A DNA stretch of 64,000 bases from Silene conica (GCA_029255685.2 CM055318.2:30368001-30432000); one strand, 5' to 3'. Counted from the first letter of the stretch, positions 23,101-35,840 are shown. A program made the numbers and translations. Notes: generated by a model from the sequence alone, not told the origin.

Positions 23101-24031
23101 AAAACTAATTAATTTTAATGATTTTTGTTGAGTTTATCAAATTAATAAAGAAGAAATCATTGAAATTTAATAGAATAATATATAGAGAAAATGAGGAAGA
23201 GAGTAATTAATTAACTTTTGATGGATCAGATCTCTCTAAATGTTGTTCCTTTTATAGAAAGATAATTTCAATTTATTGCTATCGAAAAGTTTTTAAATGT
23301 GATGATTATTAAGGGTGCAATATTGTTGATTTTCTTAACAAATTTGTTTAGGATTTTATAAAGAAAATGTATTGCTATTAAGACCTTTTTTCAATGTCAG
23401 TTTTGTTATAGTATTAATTTAACTAATTCTTGAAGGTTGTTGTTTATATATGTGACTTGCTATATTTTCTCGAAAATCATAGATCTATATTTTTTGTTAA
23501 TGCTATGTGTCAGGTTTATTTGATCCTATTTAAAAAAGATCGACCTACGTTTATTTCATTTTTTTAATCTACGTTTTTTGTTAATTTTTATTTCTTTATC
23601 TATTTTTTTGGGTTTTTTAATCAACATTTTTTGTTGATTTCTTACTTTTTATATTTTTTTCAATTTTTTTACATTTATGTGACTACTTTTTTTGTTTAGA
23701 TATTTGTTAATTACTTTTAATTGTCCAACTTTTTTTTAATATTGTAGAATATTTTAACTAATTTTTCTGAGTATAATTTTAGTGAACTTTTTATTTTCGA
23801 ATTTAGAGTAAAATTGGCTTTTTATTATGAAGATAATAATTATTTGTAATTTGTTAATGTTAAATGAATGTTAAGTGATGAATGATTTTTGTGTGGGAAA
23901 AGAAAAAATGAAGACAAATTAAAGATACTTGTGTAGTGGTGGGGTAGGGTGAGAAAATAAGCTTTTTAAATCCCTAAAATTAAGGAACCAATGAGAAAGC
24001 AAGAAAATCTATTCCTTTTATAGATAAAGGA
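20103..24031 (-). mobile_element. Outer non-autonomous Helitron
   Basis: The minus strand starts TCCTTTATCTATAAAAGG at 24031 and ends CTAG at 20103. Eleven bases before the end is a hairpin with stem CCCGTA/TACGGG. The flanking bases, read on the minus strand, are A before TC and T after CTAG, the A|T target expected for Helitrons, with no target duplication. It is interrupted by a second Helitron (20333-23262); its own sequence is about 1.0 kb. No Rep/helicase coding was found. Confidence 0.7.
20333..23262 (-). mobile_element. Inner non-autonomous Helitron nested in the outer one
   Basis: The minus strand starts TCTTTCTATAAAAGGAACAA at 23262. It ends at 20333 with the perfect 8-bp hairpin CCGTGCAA-CT-TTGCACGG followed by GTTCTAAACTAG. 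It is inserted between A and T. The interior is very AT-rich with no gene recognised. Its 5' end is nearly identical to that of the Helitron at 41402-44937, so both belong to one family. Confidence 0.75.
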
Positions 24032-24951
24032 TTTTTGTTTGGATTTAATTTAAAATAAATAACCCAAAAAAATTGTTTTTGCTGTTCAGACAAACAATTC
24101 ACGTGTAAATTTTGGATAATTAGGTCAAAGTGTCGGATGTTAATGTTTAAATAATGTTTTTCGAGTGAAAAAGACATTTAAACAAGATTGCAAAGTAGGG
24201 TAGATATTTTTAAGCCAAATCTGAACGTCTTGATTGACTTTTAGGTCGTTTTATGTTGAATTTTTTTTGTTTTATTAACTTTTCTAGTAGTTTCGGGGAT
24301 TTAGTCAATTTGATTGACATTCTACAATTGTTGTATTGTTTCTAATATGATTAGAATATCGTAGAAATCCTAATTTGATTCCGAAAATTCAAATGGTATC
24401 CTCTAAGAATTTCAATTTTCACGTGATACCCAAGTTGGTTGTGAACTTCAAGGACGAATTATATTGGAGTAACTGTTCTCAACAATAGTGCGATCGCATG
24501 ATTTAACTATCATACTTAAATCTCATATAAAGAATACACAAGGGATGATTCTTATATATAGTCAACTGAGCAACATATATCGGTAATGATTGGCTGACTA
24601 GAGTTTGATGTTACTATCGTATCACGGTGGTGTTCATTTGTTCCCTTTAGGTCACACATATAAGACGGATCCCAAAACAGAAAAGTTAATTAAACATATA
24701 TCAGTATGGATTAATTAAATTATTAATTTCATAAATGTGAGAAATTGGAATCTTTTATTAATATCATTAAATAAGATCTGAAATTAGTAAATAAAATGTT
24801 ATATTACTAATTATTAATTGATGTTTAGGAAACATGCAAAATTAGAATAAACGATTAATCATAATAACAAATGTTGTAAGTTATAATTAAATTGACTTTT
24901 ACCTATATGTAATTATGAATTACATGTATAAGTCGCCAATTGTTATTATTT
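24032..24951. other. Intergenic AT-rich DNA, nothing recognised
   Basis: No open frame of note, no clear terminal repeats. Confidence 0.5.
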
Positions 24952-24956
24952 ATGTA

Positions 24957-26902
24957 TGATGTGTTATATTTTTCTATACTTTTTATCCCCATTTTAGCTC
25001 GAGGTTCACTATCGTTTACACTATTTTATAGTGTTTATTGAGCTAATTCCGTGTTCTAGGTGATTTGTATGTGGTTTAGCGTTTTTTGAAGGAAATACGG
25101 ATTTTTCCTATGTTTTGACGTTCACCAAATACCGCGGAGCTAAAAAAAGTCGAGACAAGCATTTTTCCGAGTATTAAAAGTGATGAAAAAAGGAAGAAGG
25201 TCAAGAAGTCAACGGAAGTCAACTCTTGAAGGTCAATTGCAAAGCATGACAGCGACCATGACGTCATTCTATGACGTCATCAAAGAACCCAAATGTAAAC
25301 AATTGAAGAAATACATAGAACGAGGTCATCTGTTCTCACCCCGGTCGGGGTGAGGTGCCCCGGGATACCGGGGTGAGTTGAAGCAAGGTCATTGAAAGCT
25401 CCAAAGTAATTGCCGAGTTAAATTGCTCACACCCCGGTTGGGGTGGGCTGCCCCGGTGTACCGGGGTGGCTCTGATCATGGAGATTTTTGTCCAGGTTCA
25501 TAGAATGCGAGCTTGATTGTTCTTGCCCTGGTCGGGGTGGGTTACCCCGGGGTACCGGGGTGGCTGTAACTGAAGACCTTTGGCTCTCCCTCCTCGTCCC
25601 TATATATACTCGCTTGTTTTCATTCGAAAGAAATCATCATTCAGCTTATTTTCTGAGATACCACTTAGCATAAAATTACTTGTAGTTTTAGTTTACTTCC
25701 TTTGTAAGAATTTTCCTTTGTTTACTCAAATATTTTCCGGAATTATTTGCATTTTGTCTTCCAAGTTCTTATTCCACTCTTCCTTAATTTCTGGTATTAT
25801 CTATCCTTCTCTTTATAGTTTTATTTCTTTATCATTATCATGCTTATCATAGTTAATAGAATTGCTAGCCTAGCCCCTAAAGCCATGTGTGAGTAGTTTC
25901 ATATCTAGGGAGGGGAAGCCATTTAGATTAGTCGTTAAAATCATGTTAAAGGAGTAGTTTTACATTGTCATATGTTGATTATATACATGCTTGTTCCATT
26001 CTTATAAATTGTTGGTCATAAGACCATGTTTATCCGTAGGTCTTTTAGCTCTACTTAGCCCTAGTTCTTATATTAAAATACTAACTTTTTTTTTCTTAAC
26101 CTACTTTCAAGCCCTACCTCTTTATTTCTATCTTTTATCAAGACCTATCTTAACCTACCTTTAACTTATACTTTTTTACACTAAACAAGGTCTAGAAGGA
26201 GGTCTGGAAAGTGTTCCAGGAGGTCCAGATTGGACAATATGGACCTAGTTTCTTCAAAGGTGTTCCAACCTTTTAAATTCTTTTTCCTTTTTTTATTTGT
26301 TAATTTTTTGTCTTTATTCAACACCTAGACCTACGTAGCCCAACCCATAAACGTAGTCTAATCATTGTTGAATCATCATTCTTATCCTAAGATCGAAAGC
26401 CTGGATTTGAACTTGATTGATCGATGATTATTGGTCGCGATTAGCTTGTTATTTTATTCCTAAGATCGAAAGCCTGGAATTGAATTAGACAGGGCATGCT
26501 ATTTTATATTGTCCCAATGTACGCGAGAGCTAGTTGGAAATCAATGTATGGTTAGACTTTAGGCCGTGAGGTAATTGCTATAAACCTAATCAACAAGTGA
26601 CGATGTATTGCTTACGAACTTTGACATGACTAAACACCTTTTATATATGTGTGACCCCATCTCCCTAATATTTTTATACCATTGCTTACATCCTTATTTT
26701 AATATTTGCTTTATCTAGTTTACGCAAACCTCAAACAAACCCCAAATTTGTGACCGACCTCGATAGATTTCTTCCTATAGCTAATCATATTTACATCACC
26801 GTCTCCCATGGTTCGACCCTTACTTGCCTATCTACATTTATTTGTATGTTAGCCTATGTCTAGGGTTAATTATCTTTTGTTAGGTGTGCGACAAGCCTAT
26901 CA
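24957..26902 (+). mobile_element. Solo LTR B with 5-bp TSD
   Basis: 1946 bp, start TGATGTGTTATA, end AAGCCTATCA, flanked by ATGTA on both sides (24952-24956 and 26903-26907). It shares with elements A, C and D a TTTTAGCTCG-type 5' block and a GGTTCGACCC block near the 3' end, and with C an AAGATCGAAAGCCTGG box (twice here, about 26390 and 26460). No internal region or coding sequence, so it is a solo LTR left by LTR-LTR recombination. The lineage (Athila/Tat-like) is inferred from the 3' block. Confidence 0.85.
25335..25563. repeat. Three CCCCGGTCGGGGTG...CCGGGGTG units in LTR B
   Basis: Units at about 25338-25377, 25432-25468 and 25527-25563, each of about 35-40 bp: CCCCGGTCGGGGTG, a short spacer, then CCCCGGG-TACCGGGGTG variants. 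Spacing is about 95 bp. Each unit could fold into a strong GC stem. The AT-rich surroundings make the contrast marked. Confidence 0.85.
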
Positions 26903-26922
26903 ATGTATTATAATATTTAATT

Positions 26923-27439
26923 GGGTTTTTTGTGATAAACTACCTTATATTTATGTTCATTTGTGAACAACTACCTTACTTTATTTTTTGTTAAACACTA
27001 CCTTACTTTTTACTTTTTTGTTCAAACCTACCAAAAATATGACTCAAGCCAATTTTCGACGATAACTTGGATTTTTTTGTTAAAATATTTTATATTTTTC
27101 ATTGCTTCCTCATAAATCATTTTTAAAGCGTTTTCCCTAGCATAATATGTCTTATAATAACTCACCTCAATCCCCAATTCTTTTAACAACTTCTTCTAAA
27201 AAGTGTTTATCTTTGTCTCAAGTTGAAGACTCCAATAATCTATGTACCTCTCTGCCAAATAGAGGGAAGTACACTTGCTGTCGTGGTCAATCCTACCACA
27301 ATTATCATCGAAATTTTGCCTTAGTCATATTTTTTAACAAAAAATTAAAATGTAAGGTAGTTTTTAACAAAAAATAAAAAGTAAGGTAGTTGTTCACAAA
27401 TGGACATAAATATAAGGTAGTTTCTCACAAAAAAAACTC
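26923..27439. mobile_element. MULE-type foldback element with 9-bp TSD
   Basis: 517 bp with terminal inverted repeats about 100 bp long, built from repeats of AACTACCTTA(T/C) on the left and TAAGGTAGTT on the right. It is flanked by exact TATTTAATT (26914-26922 and 27440-27448). The long TIRs and 9-bp duplication identify a Mutator-like non-autonomous element. The unique middle (about 27030-27310) holds a 76-codon frame with no recognisable domain. The target site lies 11 bp beyond solo LTR B. Confidence 0.88.
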
Positions 27440-27448
27440 TATTTAATT

Positions 27449-28169
27449 TGTTAAATACACATAATAATATTTAGTTGTCACATGTCACATTTATAATTGA
27501 CAAAAGACATTAGATAAAATGAAAGTCCATTTTATCCTATGTAGTGGCCGACCATTTAAGAAGAAAAAAGAAAGAAAATGTGATTTTATTTATGTGATAA
27601 ATCTAATCACAAGGAAAATGAAAATGCCTCTTGTAGGTCAACTAATATTATGTCCTCTTGTAGGAAAATCATGGAGGTCAACTCCCATCATGTCCTCTTC
27701 TTCTCTCTCCTTGACTCGCCACCCCACCCTCCATATAGAGGACCTTTTGTCCTCTATTTTATTCTAATTGTCTCATATTTACTTATCTCTCATACTTTCA
27801 TAAAAAGAGTTTATGCTAGTTTCTCCTAAAACTAATATTACATCTTATTTACTAAGGTGTAAATCTTGTTATTAGTTATAATAAAAACTAAGGTTTTTAT
27901 ATTGCAATTTCTAGACTAAAATTGCAATATAGGTTTGGGCTAAGTCTTGGGTGCAACTTAGTAGGAGAAAAGTTATTTTGGTTTCTTTGATGATCTTCGT
28001 TTGTTGATATAGCTCAAGAACAAAATCAAATGAGTTGATTTTGTGCCCTTTATTTCCATTACTCAATGTAAGTAATTTTTATATTGTTTTTCCATTTACA
28101 TGTACTAGATCCTAAGGAATTAAAGAGTTTTGACATTAATAAGGTTAATGGAGGTTAGTGAACCTTACA
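27449..28169 (+). repeat. Possible LTR of a degenerate retroelement
   Basis: The left edge would be TGTTAAATACAC (27449) and the right edge CCTTACA (28169), followed by ATTGACATCAAGAGCTAG, a decayed match to the tRNA-iMet primer-binding site (TTGGTATCAGAGC). The GTGGCCGACC box and CCATATAGAGGACC near 27730 would suit a copia-type LTR. The ends are not symmetric and no second LTR was found, so the boundaries are tentative. Confidence 0.4.
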
Positions 28170-30300
28170 ATTGACATCAAGAGCTAGTTGTGCAAGCAAA
28201 ATCATTTTAGTAGTTTTTACGAGTTTTGAACTTAAAAATTAAACTAAACAATTTGTGACTGATAAGATAAAGCCACAAAATTATTTTGTATGTTATATAT
28301 TCTGCTACTAAAAGTGTTTTATGTGATAAATTTAGAATTATGAATTTTTTTATTGTTCATTTAAATAATTTTTAGTATAAAATCTCATTTTATGGATAAA
28401 ATGAGATTTTATGACTAAAAATAGTTTAACATTGAATCTAACCTTGAATTTTTTATGTAACCTAATATGCATATTTTACACGTAGACTACAAAATTTCGG
28501 ATAAGTGAGCCTATATGGCATGATTTTTAATTCTTATGAGATAAAATGCAATAAATCGAGGTTCCAAGGCTAAAATTAGTTAAACTTCGAATCTGACCTT
28601 GAAATTTTTATATGAACTCACATGCAATATTTAACTACTATATGTAAATGTTGAGATAAAATCAGTTTATTTTGCATGGAATATGAATTTTATAAGATAA
28701 AGTGTCATATTAAGAGGTTAAATGGTTAAAAATATCTAAACAATGAATCTGGCCATAAAAATTTTATATCATGTCACATGCATTATTTAATCAGTGTGTG
28801 TAAATTTTAAAATAAATTGAGCTCATTTTGCATGATTTATGAATATTTAATGTAAAAATGACATAAATAGTGACTATTTTGGCAAATATAGCTAAAACGA
28901 ATAAAATAACTTGAGAAAATTATTTTTTGTTGAATTTATATTATATTCATCATATATGAAGTTTAAAATTTAATAAGATTAATTTCCGTATGCTTTAGAT
29001 GTTTTATTCGATAAAACTGATAATTAGGATCATCGACTTCTCAATTTTAATTCGAGAATGTTAACCTAATAAGTTTTGGGCATTATGAGTGTCATGTATA
29101 AATTCCATAATGTTAAAAGATTTAGAATTCAAAATTTGAAATTAATGTAATTTAATTTGGATTTATTTCATAAAAGTTATGAATAAAGGTCATAAATTGA
29201 ACATATTTGAGATGACAAGTTGAATTATGGTAAAAAATTTAGTAATGACTAATTTTTGAGTCCTGGGTGAGTTAGGATAATTAACTCGGACTAAATTTGA
29301 TTTTAGAATTATTTTGCGTTTAATGAGTTAAAATCGCAAGTTTATATAAAACGGGAATGTATATATACGATATAAGTTAAATAGGGCGATTTGGCTTTTA
29401 ATTTGACATGTTGTATGCATATTTTATTGTTGCATTTTTATTGTTGAAAAATTTAATTATGTAATTTTCAATTATTTAATCTTAGTATGACATAAGTTTT
29501 AATCGATATTACACCCACATAGGTGGTTGTCATGTAATTGAAACAAGTGACTATTAGAAGCACGTTTGATTCCGGGTATGACTTTGATACTTTGTTTGAT
29601 GTGAATGTTCCATGACATACTTGCTTTATGCCATGAAAACTGGCAAAATGACTTGACTGAATTGTCGCCATTTTTATTTATTTAGTTTTCCGTTGTTGTG
29701 CCACACTTGACGCTGCCACGACTTGCTTTCCCTGAGCGACCGTGAACAGTACATTGCATGTCACAGATAGGAATGATAATCAGAGTCTTTAAAGAAGACG
29801 AATGAATGGATAAAGCGGAGTTCATATGTCATATACTCGGTACTCGGTACTCGGTACTCGGTAGTGATGAAAAAGTTTTCACGGTTATGGTAGTGATGAG
29901 GGAGGGATAGAAAGTGCATTGGACCATGATTTGAACCAAAGGCTGGGAAATGAATCAGTAAAACCTAATAAAATCAAATTGTAGGGTTCATGCTTAGATA
30001 TTTCATTCCGTTTTTGCATGGCTAATGCTCTATGGGCCATTTGTGTTTCCTTGTCTTCATTTATCTTTTGTTTGGATGCCAAAAAAATAAACTGAAGGAG
30101 AAACTGGAGAATACAGAGGCTGACCGTTTCTTCCATCTTTTTCCAAAGTAATTTTATTTGCATCAAAAATCTAGTTTTTTTCCATCTTTTTAATTTCCAC
30201 TATCATTATATTGCAGACCTTTGTATCTCTCTATTCCTTTGCCCTAAAACCCCTTAATCCAAACAAAAGAAAAAGGAGAATGTTTATATGAAAACAAACA
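28170..30300 (+). other. Degenerate retroelement leader-like DNA with about 155-bp imperfect tandem repeats
   Basis: From about 28399 to 28855 three imperfect units of about 140-157 bp recur (28399-28540, 28541-28697, 28698-28853). Each has a block like AACATTGAATCTRRCC...AAATTTTTATAT, a CACATGCAATATTTAA block and TTTTGCATG. No gag or pol reading frame follows. Beyond 29100 no structure is seen except a TACTCGG heptamer repeated four times at about 29834-29862. No gene is recognised. Confidence 0.45.
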
Positions 30301-32340
30301 CAATACCGTGAGGTATCCTGTAGGTTGTAGCTATCTTCCTATACTTTGCGATCTACCCTAAATTGATAGATAGGATTCAAACCATGGTTCAAGACGCGTG
30401 ATCTAATAAGCAACAATAAATTATTTATATAATTTAGCCCTAAAGATACTTATATATCATAAAAGTGTCAATTACACAATGTAAACGACGTCTTCGCAGT
30501 TCGCAAGAGTACTTGTGGTTGTTTTATTACTAAGGGATAGAAGGTTAATTACCTCTATGAGAGGATGGTTTTACAGTGCTAATCTAATCTAATATAAGAT
30601 AACTTTCGAATCTAAGATCTATGGATATACTAGGTTGTAATTGTTTGAGTTGAGCGTGTCATGTTTTGGCAAATGATAAACATGAAATGAAATAACATGG
30701 TTTAATTGTTTTGGTTTCAAGACACTCATCTCACGACATTAGTGTCAACTATAGACCGAGTTCTAATTGTCTCTCGACTTTTGCTAGATCGTCCTACAAT
30801 CACGCGCTTAGTCTAATCAAATTCCGTGTCTCTCGACATATAAAACAAGTTAACAAACTTAATCATTGTTTATGACCTTAAACTTAGACTAGTCTAAACA
30901 AAGCAAAAATGTGATATAAATAATATGAATAATATCTAGTTATGTGATTATACAAAAAAAACTTTTATTACATGTTTTTACTAATCCCTAAACTAGAGAA
31001 CTGAATTTAGCTACTCATAATGAAATAAAACTAAGACAAAATAACGTAATAAACATAACGAAAATGTAATAAAAACTAAGAGAAAAAATACAATTAACGA
31101 ATAGAAAAATTAAGAACTTGTAATGGAAGAACAAATAATAACCAAAAGATTGCTTGAATAAAACTTGGAAAATGCTCACAAAAGAAAGACTAACTCAATA
31201 TAGACTAATGATAAATATTAAACTAAAATATATGAGAACTCTAATGAACAATTGTGTAAACTAAACTAAGAAAATGTATATGGAACTGTGTCTAATGTGT
31301 CGCGCAACACCTGCTATTTATAGTAAAATAGGAGTGATCACCTGGTAATGAATATTTAGAGGAATCTTTGATATAGGGATGTCATTGGGGCGGGTACAAG
31401 CGGATACCGCCCCGCACCCGCCCCAGTTGGGGCGGGGACGGGTAGAGCTTTGGCGGGTGGTGGGGCGGGGACGGGTAGGGAAATTGTACCCGCCATGGGT
31501 AGTGGGGCGGGGATGGTTTTTGCGTGTTACCCACTTCATACCCGCCTACCCGCCTATTATTAAAAAAATTAATAACATTATTACGATAATTTTACAAATA
31601 TTATTTTGTAATAATTAAGATGTAATGTTAAAATAACTATTTTATAAAGTATTTCCGAACTTATTTGGTAAATAACTAAAATTATATAAACAAATTCCTG
31701 AAAATAGAAATTAATAGTGATTAACCCAACCGGTACGAAAAAAAGATCGGAAAAATTTATTGTGTGGTTGGTTAATGGGTTGGTGGGGCGGGGATGGTTT
31801 TGGAAACTTGTACCCGCCATGGGTGGTGGGGCGGGGATGGTTTTGGAATCTTGTACCCGCCATGGGGATGGGGCGGGGATGGGTACGAAGTTTTCTTGAT
31901 GGGTACGGGTACGGGGAGCCTATATCCAACACCGCCCCGCCCCAAAGACATCCCTACTTTGATAGCCTCTAGGGCTAGATATTTTCTTGATTACTTGGCC
32001 AATACTCATAATCAATTGTTTACACTTTGACTTGTTGACTTTTCATTTCTTTATATTTTGCCATGAACATGCAAACTTTATCAATTCTTGAATATTTGAC
32101 ATTTACTTCTAATTTTCTATGCTTGCATGCTTCAACTTAACTTCTACTTAGCTTGTGTTCTCGATATTTGCGTAATTGATGGAAAAAGCTTCCGAGAGCT
32201 TAGATTCCTATAAAATGTAACAAACACGAGCAAACCAATAGAAAGCGATATTAGCTCACAAGAACACTAATTAAGGTGAAAGAAGCAATATAAACCGAGC
32301 TAAAATGAGAGGATAAAGTGTATAAAATATGCGCTTATCA
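30300..32340 (-). mobile_element. LTR D (same family as A-C), minus strand, interrupted by a hAT MITE
   Basis: Read on the minus strand from 32340 it starts TGATAAGCGCATATTTTATA and continues with a TTTTAGCTCGGTTTATAT block like that of solo LTR B. Near 30385 it has an ACCATGGTTTGAATCC block like the CCATGGTTCGACCC block of B, followed by a similar CTATCTA stretch. The outer left boundary is not resolved and no target duplication was found. The hAT MITE at 31374-31956 lies inside. No palindrome array was seen in this copy. Confidence 0.5.
31374..31956. mobile_element. GC-rich hAT-type MITE with 8-bp TSD
   Basis: 583 bp. Ends TAGGGATGTCATTGGGGCGG and (reversed) TAGGGATGTCTTTGGGGCGG, flanked by exact CTTTGATA (31366-31373 and 31957-31964). 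An 8-bp duplication is the hAT signature. Both arms hold repeats of GTGGGGCGGGGATGG with GTACCCGCCATGG, at about 44-bp spacing on the right arm (about 31780-31880). The middle (31550-31750) is AT-rich. Confidence 0.92.
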
Positions 32341-32585
32341 ATTTAAGGTATGTATTACCTATCATAAAACATGTTTGAATGGGTAATTATCCATTTGGTT
32401 GTGCTCTAATTTTAATTCATTTGCCAATGTCTTTAGGTGTCCTATTTCAAAACTATCTACAGTAGGTATTACCTATTATTTTTGATGGTTAACTGATTTT
32501 GGAGAATTTGATGTCAGACTCTTGATAGTTGCTTATCCTCGAGCATATGCTTTGGCTGGGTTCACTAACTAGTTTGGGTTATTTA

Positions 32586-34069
32586 TGTGGGAAAATATTC
32601 GTATACTTCCCAATACATAATTGAAGGATTATAACGAAATTATAAAATACGATTTATAGTCATAAACGAATAATAAGATACAAATATAAGGATCAAAAAT
32701 CAACCTTTGGTCCCTGCAATAAGGCCTAAGAACAGATATCAAAGTAGATATCCTCCTAATTGTTACACCCAAAATGCTCCGAGAAATACCTTTTCTTGAG
32801 CTAGAAACTGGAAAATTACTAAGTAATTTTTTATGTAAGATGAACAATTGAGAGAGGAAGAGGGAGGATGAGAATTGGGATGCGTGTGTGTGAGCAATGA
32901 GTCGCGTGTCTTCTGTCTCATGGGAGCCGTGTATTTATATGTACAGAGTAGCATATAGGCTAGCAGGGTTCTATTCCAAGTATACTACTAACATTAACAA
33001 ACAACCATAAGATGAGATTTCTCAAATCGTTATTTGAGTCCTCCCGAAACTCCTCCCATCCTTGTAACCAACTCGTTCCACTCGTGTGAGTGTGAACCAT
33101 GACATCCCATGTGTGGGTTGTTGCTCAGTCGGTTATTATCCTCTTCTGTATATAATGTTTTATCCGTATAAATCGCTAATTAAATATAACCGTTTATATT
33201 AAACTAAATTATTTAATCTTTATTAAATAATTACATTATATACATCAATTAAATATAACATTTTATATTTCATTACGAATTAACATTTTAATTCGTCTCA
33301 ACTAATATTATTTAATCAGTATTAAATAATCTCATCATCATTACATGACTAACCGTTTAGTCATAGAAGGTATCAATATGATTATATTTTCATTTATTCA
33401 TATCTGATCTCTCAGATTATATCATTTAGGTGTGACTTTTAGGTAGAGCTGGCAAGTAATAACACAACACGAAAACACGACACGAACCCGACACGAAATT
33501 AGCGGGTTTGGGTTGAGGCTTAATGACCCATTTATGTAAATGGGTCGACAAGAACACGACACGATATTTAATTGGGTCGGGTTTGGGTTGAGCTCTTTAA
33601 ATACGAACCCGACACGAGAATGACCTGTTTACTAAATTAATCCTAATTTTTTTATCCTTCATCACATAAATATACTTAAACTTTCCAAGTATGGACATGA
33701 CACGAAAACACGACACGAGCCCGACACGAAATTAACGGGTTAGGGTTGAGACTTGATGACCCATTTATCTAAGTGGGTCGACACGAACACGACACGAAAT
33801 TTAATTGGGTCAGATTTGGGTTGGAGGGTTTGTGACCCGTTTACATGTGACACGAACACGAACCCGACACGACTCGATCTGTTTGTCAGGCCTACTTTTA
33901 GGGACCAGTTGATTACCGTCATCTGTATGACAATAACGTCAAACTTCTAGCAAGTCAACCGTTATTGATAAATGTGAATCAACTGATTAAAATACAAAGT
34001 ATACCCTGTGAACTTTTAAGAGATTTATTCATGTTGTCGTACTAACTGTGGAGGACACTAGCTCCAACA
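32586..34069 (-). repeat. 3' LTR of an old Ty1/copia element, with inserted hAT MITE
   Basis: On the minus strand it begins TGTTGGAGCTAGTGTCC at 34069, directly after the purine tract AAGTGGGAGAT (34070-34080), the common copia PPT-LTR junction. It ends TATTTTCCCACA at 32586. After removing the 451-bp MITE and its duplication the LTR is about 1.0 kb. Internal 3' DNA of the element continues to about 34260, where another MITE-like end appears; no coding region remains. The left boundary is inferred from the CCCACA end only. Confidence 0.6.
33444..33894. mobile_element. hAT-type MITE with 8-bp TSD, internally duplicated
   Basis: 451 bp, ends TAGAGCTGGCAAGTAAT and (reversed) TAGGCCTGACAAACAGA. 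Flanks CTTTTAGG (33436-33443) and CTTTTAGG (33895-33902) are identical. The interior is a direct duplication of a block containing ACACGAACCCGACACGAAATTA and a GACCCATTTAT box (about 33480-33600 and 33716-33820). Confidence 0.9.
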
Positions 34070-34265
34070 ATCTCCCACTTGTCCTTACAAGTGTATGTGC
34101 GACAACCGATTCTCATATCCATTAAATTGCTCCCACTCAATGTAAAACAATTTGCAAATCCGTATTTACAAAGGTCGTATTTTACAAGCGATATGTATCA
34201 AGAGTGGTTTTCCCGACTAGAGAGTAACTCAACTGATAAACGATTCATTATTCGAGCACGGTCAT

Positions 34266-34390
34266 TAGGGATGGTAATGGAACCTGGATTTCGTCCAGAT
34301 CCGTAAGACCCGACCGTGATGGATCGGATTTGGATCCTATTTTTTCAGACCCGTTGGATCCGGGTCGGATATGGATCCACTAGTTTTAAA
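34266..34390 (+). mobile_element. Partial hAT-type MITE
   Basis: Begins TAGGGATGGTAATGGAACC, a hAT-like end, followed by GGATCGGATTTGGATCC-type repeats. No opposite end (CATCCCTA) was found downstream, so it is truncated or its right end has decayed. Confidence 0.45.
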
Positions 34391-35832
34391 CCAGATCTGG
34401 ATCTACTTAGCTTAAAGATCACATTAGTTCGTTCAGTTCAGACTTTATTCAGTTGCATATGACGAAATTTTGTATTTGAGTTTTGACAAGTTGTAATAGA
34501 ATTTAGTTACCATTTAAATATAAAGTACTTTGGTTTGTTTTACTTTGTTATTCACTACCTCGGACATTCCGAGAAGATAACAATTCTATTTATTTGAGAA
34601 TATCTTGCTAAAGGCTCTTAAATAAATGGGGGTGTTATATTGCTTGAGTAATTTCATAAATAAATGGGGGTGTTATTCACTATCTTGTGCTTGCTTGGAG
34701 ACTAACTGGCTAATTATACCCCCCAAAATTCGAGTTAAATATATCCAACAAAGAACATCACGGTCACATTGAGAAATTAGTCTGATTTGTCTGTAATCGT
34801 TCATTGTGCCTGATTTAAAAGATATTTCTGCTAGTTTAAGAGTCTTGACCTTATCTTTTTTTTCCCAATGGTACAGAAAGAGGACTACACCATGGCCATA
34901 TTGGCCAAGTTATGAGGAGTCTTGACCCTATCAGTTTTTGTTGGTAATCTAAGTGTAATTATCGGTTCATTTAGCGTATTCGGGTTTGGTTCATCAATGG
35001 GTAAGTTCGTAGAATAATATAATGTAAGTTTGGGTAGTACGAGGTGTACGCTTGCATAATTATTTACGAATTTATGGTATAGTTTTCATTTGAACAACTA
35101 TAACGGGGTTCCGAGGCAATGTCCGGGGGAAACTTTGTTGGGATTTAGTTTCCGTAATAGAAATTGAATTTGTGAATTTGTGAATTTGTGAAAAGTTACA
35201 ACTCTTCACAAATATATTCCCCTACAAGTTTTTCATATCTGTATAAATAGACATGGATTGAAGATGTTAAAAAATATATAGAAAAAGGATTTTGTCTTCT
35301 GCATCATTGAATAATATAACAAACTACATAAAATACTTATGAATTACCTCTTTGATTTTTGTGTCGGAAAATAGAGGACACCGTCTTATCTCAATAGGAA
35401 ATTCGGTATAACCCTGACACTAATATAGGATCGAATTGTTCTATTAGGAAAGCGGAATCGATTCGGTGTGGATTATTATTGTCAATTCTTATTTCGTGGA
35501 TACTCAACATCTAACAGTTTTGAGTTCCTATAATGTAGTAGCTTCCTGCCAATAGTTTCCTGCCAATTTTCAGATTTGTAAATGGAGTTTTACTATTTTT
35601 ATGAGATCACTGTAGTTGATTGCATCCCTCTCATTCCCTGAAACTTTGTCAATTTCTGGTTTGTTTTAATTGCTAAGTTACCTCGTGTACTACACTGTAG
35701 TAATTAGTCTATATAACGACTAGTTATTTTTCCTATCATACATCCTCTAGTCGAATAAGCGAAGAAAATCAAATTACAATAAAGTGTGTGAATTGAATCG
35801 AATAATATATAAAGGCAAGGGTATGAAATCTG
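34391..35832. other. Intergenic, no gene seen
   Basis: AT-rich. Small oddities are a GTGAATTT repeat three times near 35170 and a GC patch at 35105-35130. Nothing else recognised. Confidence 0.5.
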
Positions 35833-35840
35833 ATTAATAT

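Noticed and set aside
31379-32030. Gly/Trp-rich frames in 31379-32030
   Set aside because: They translate GGGGCGGGGATGG repeats of a hAT MITE in several frames.
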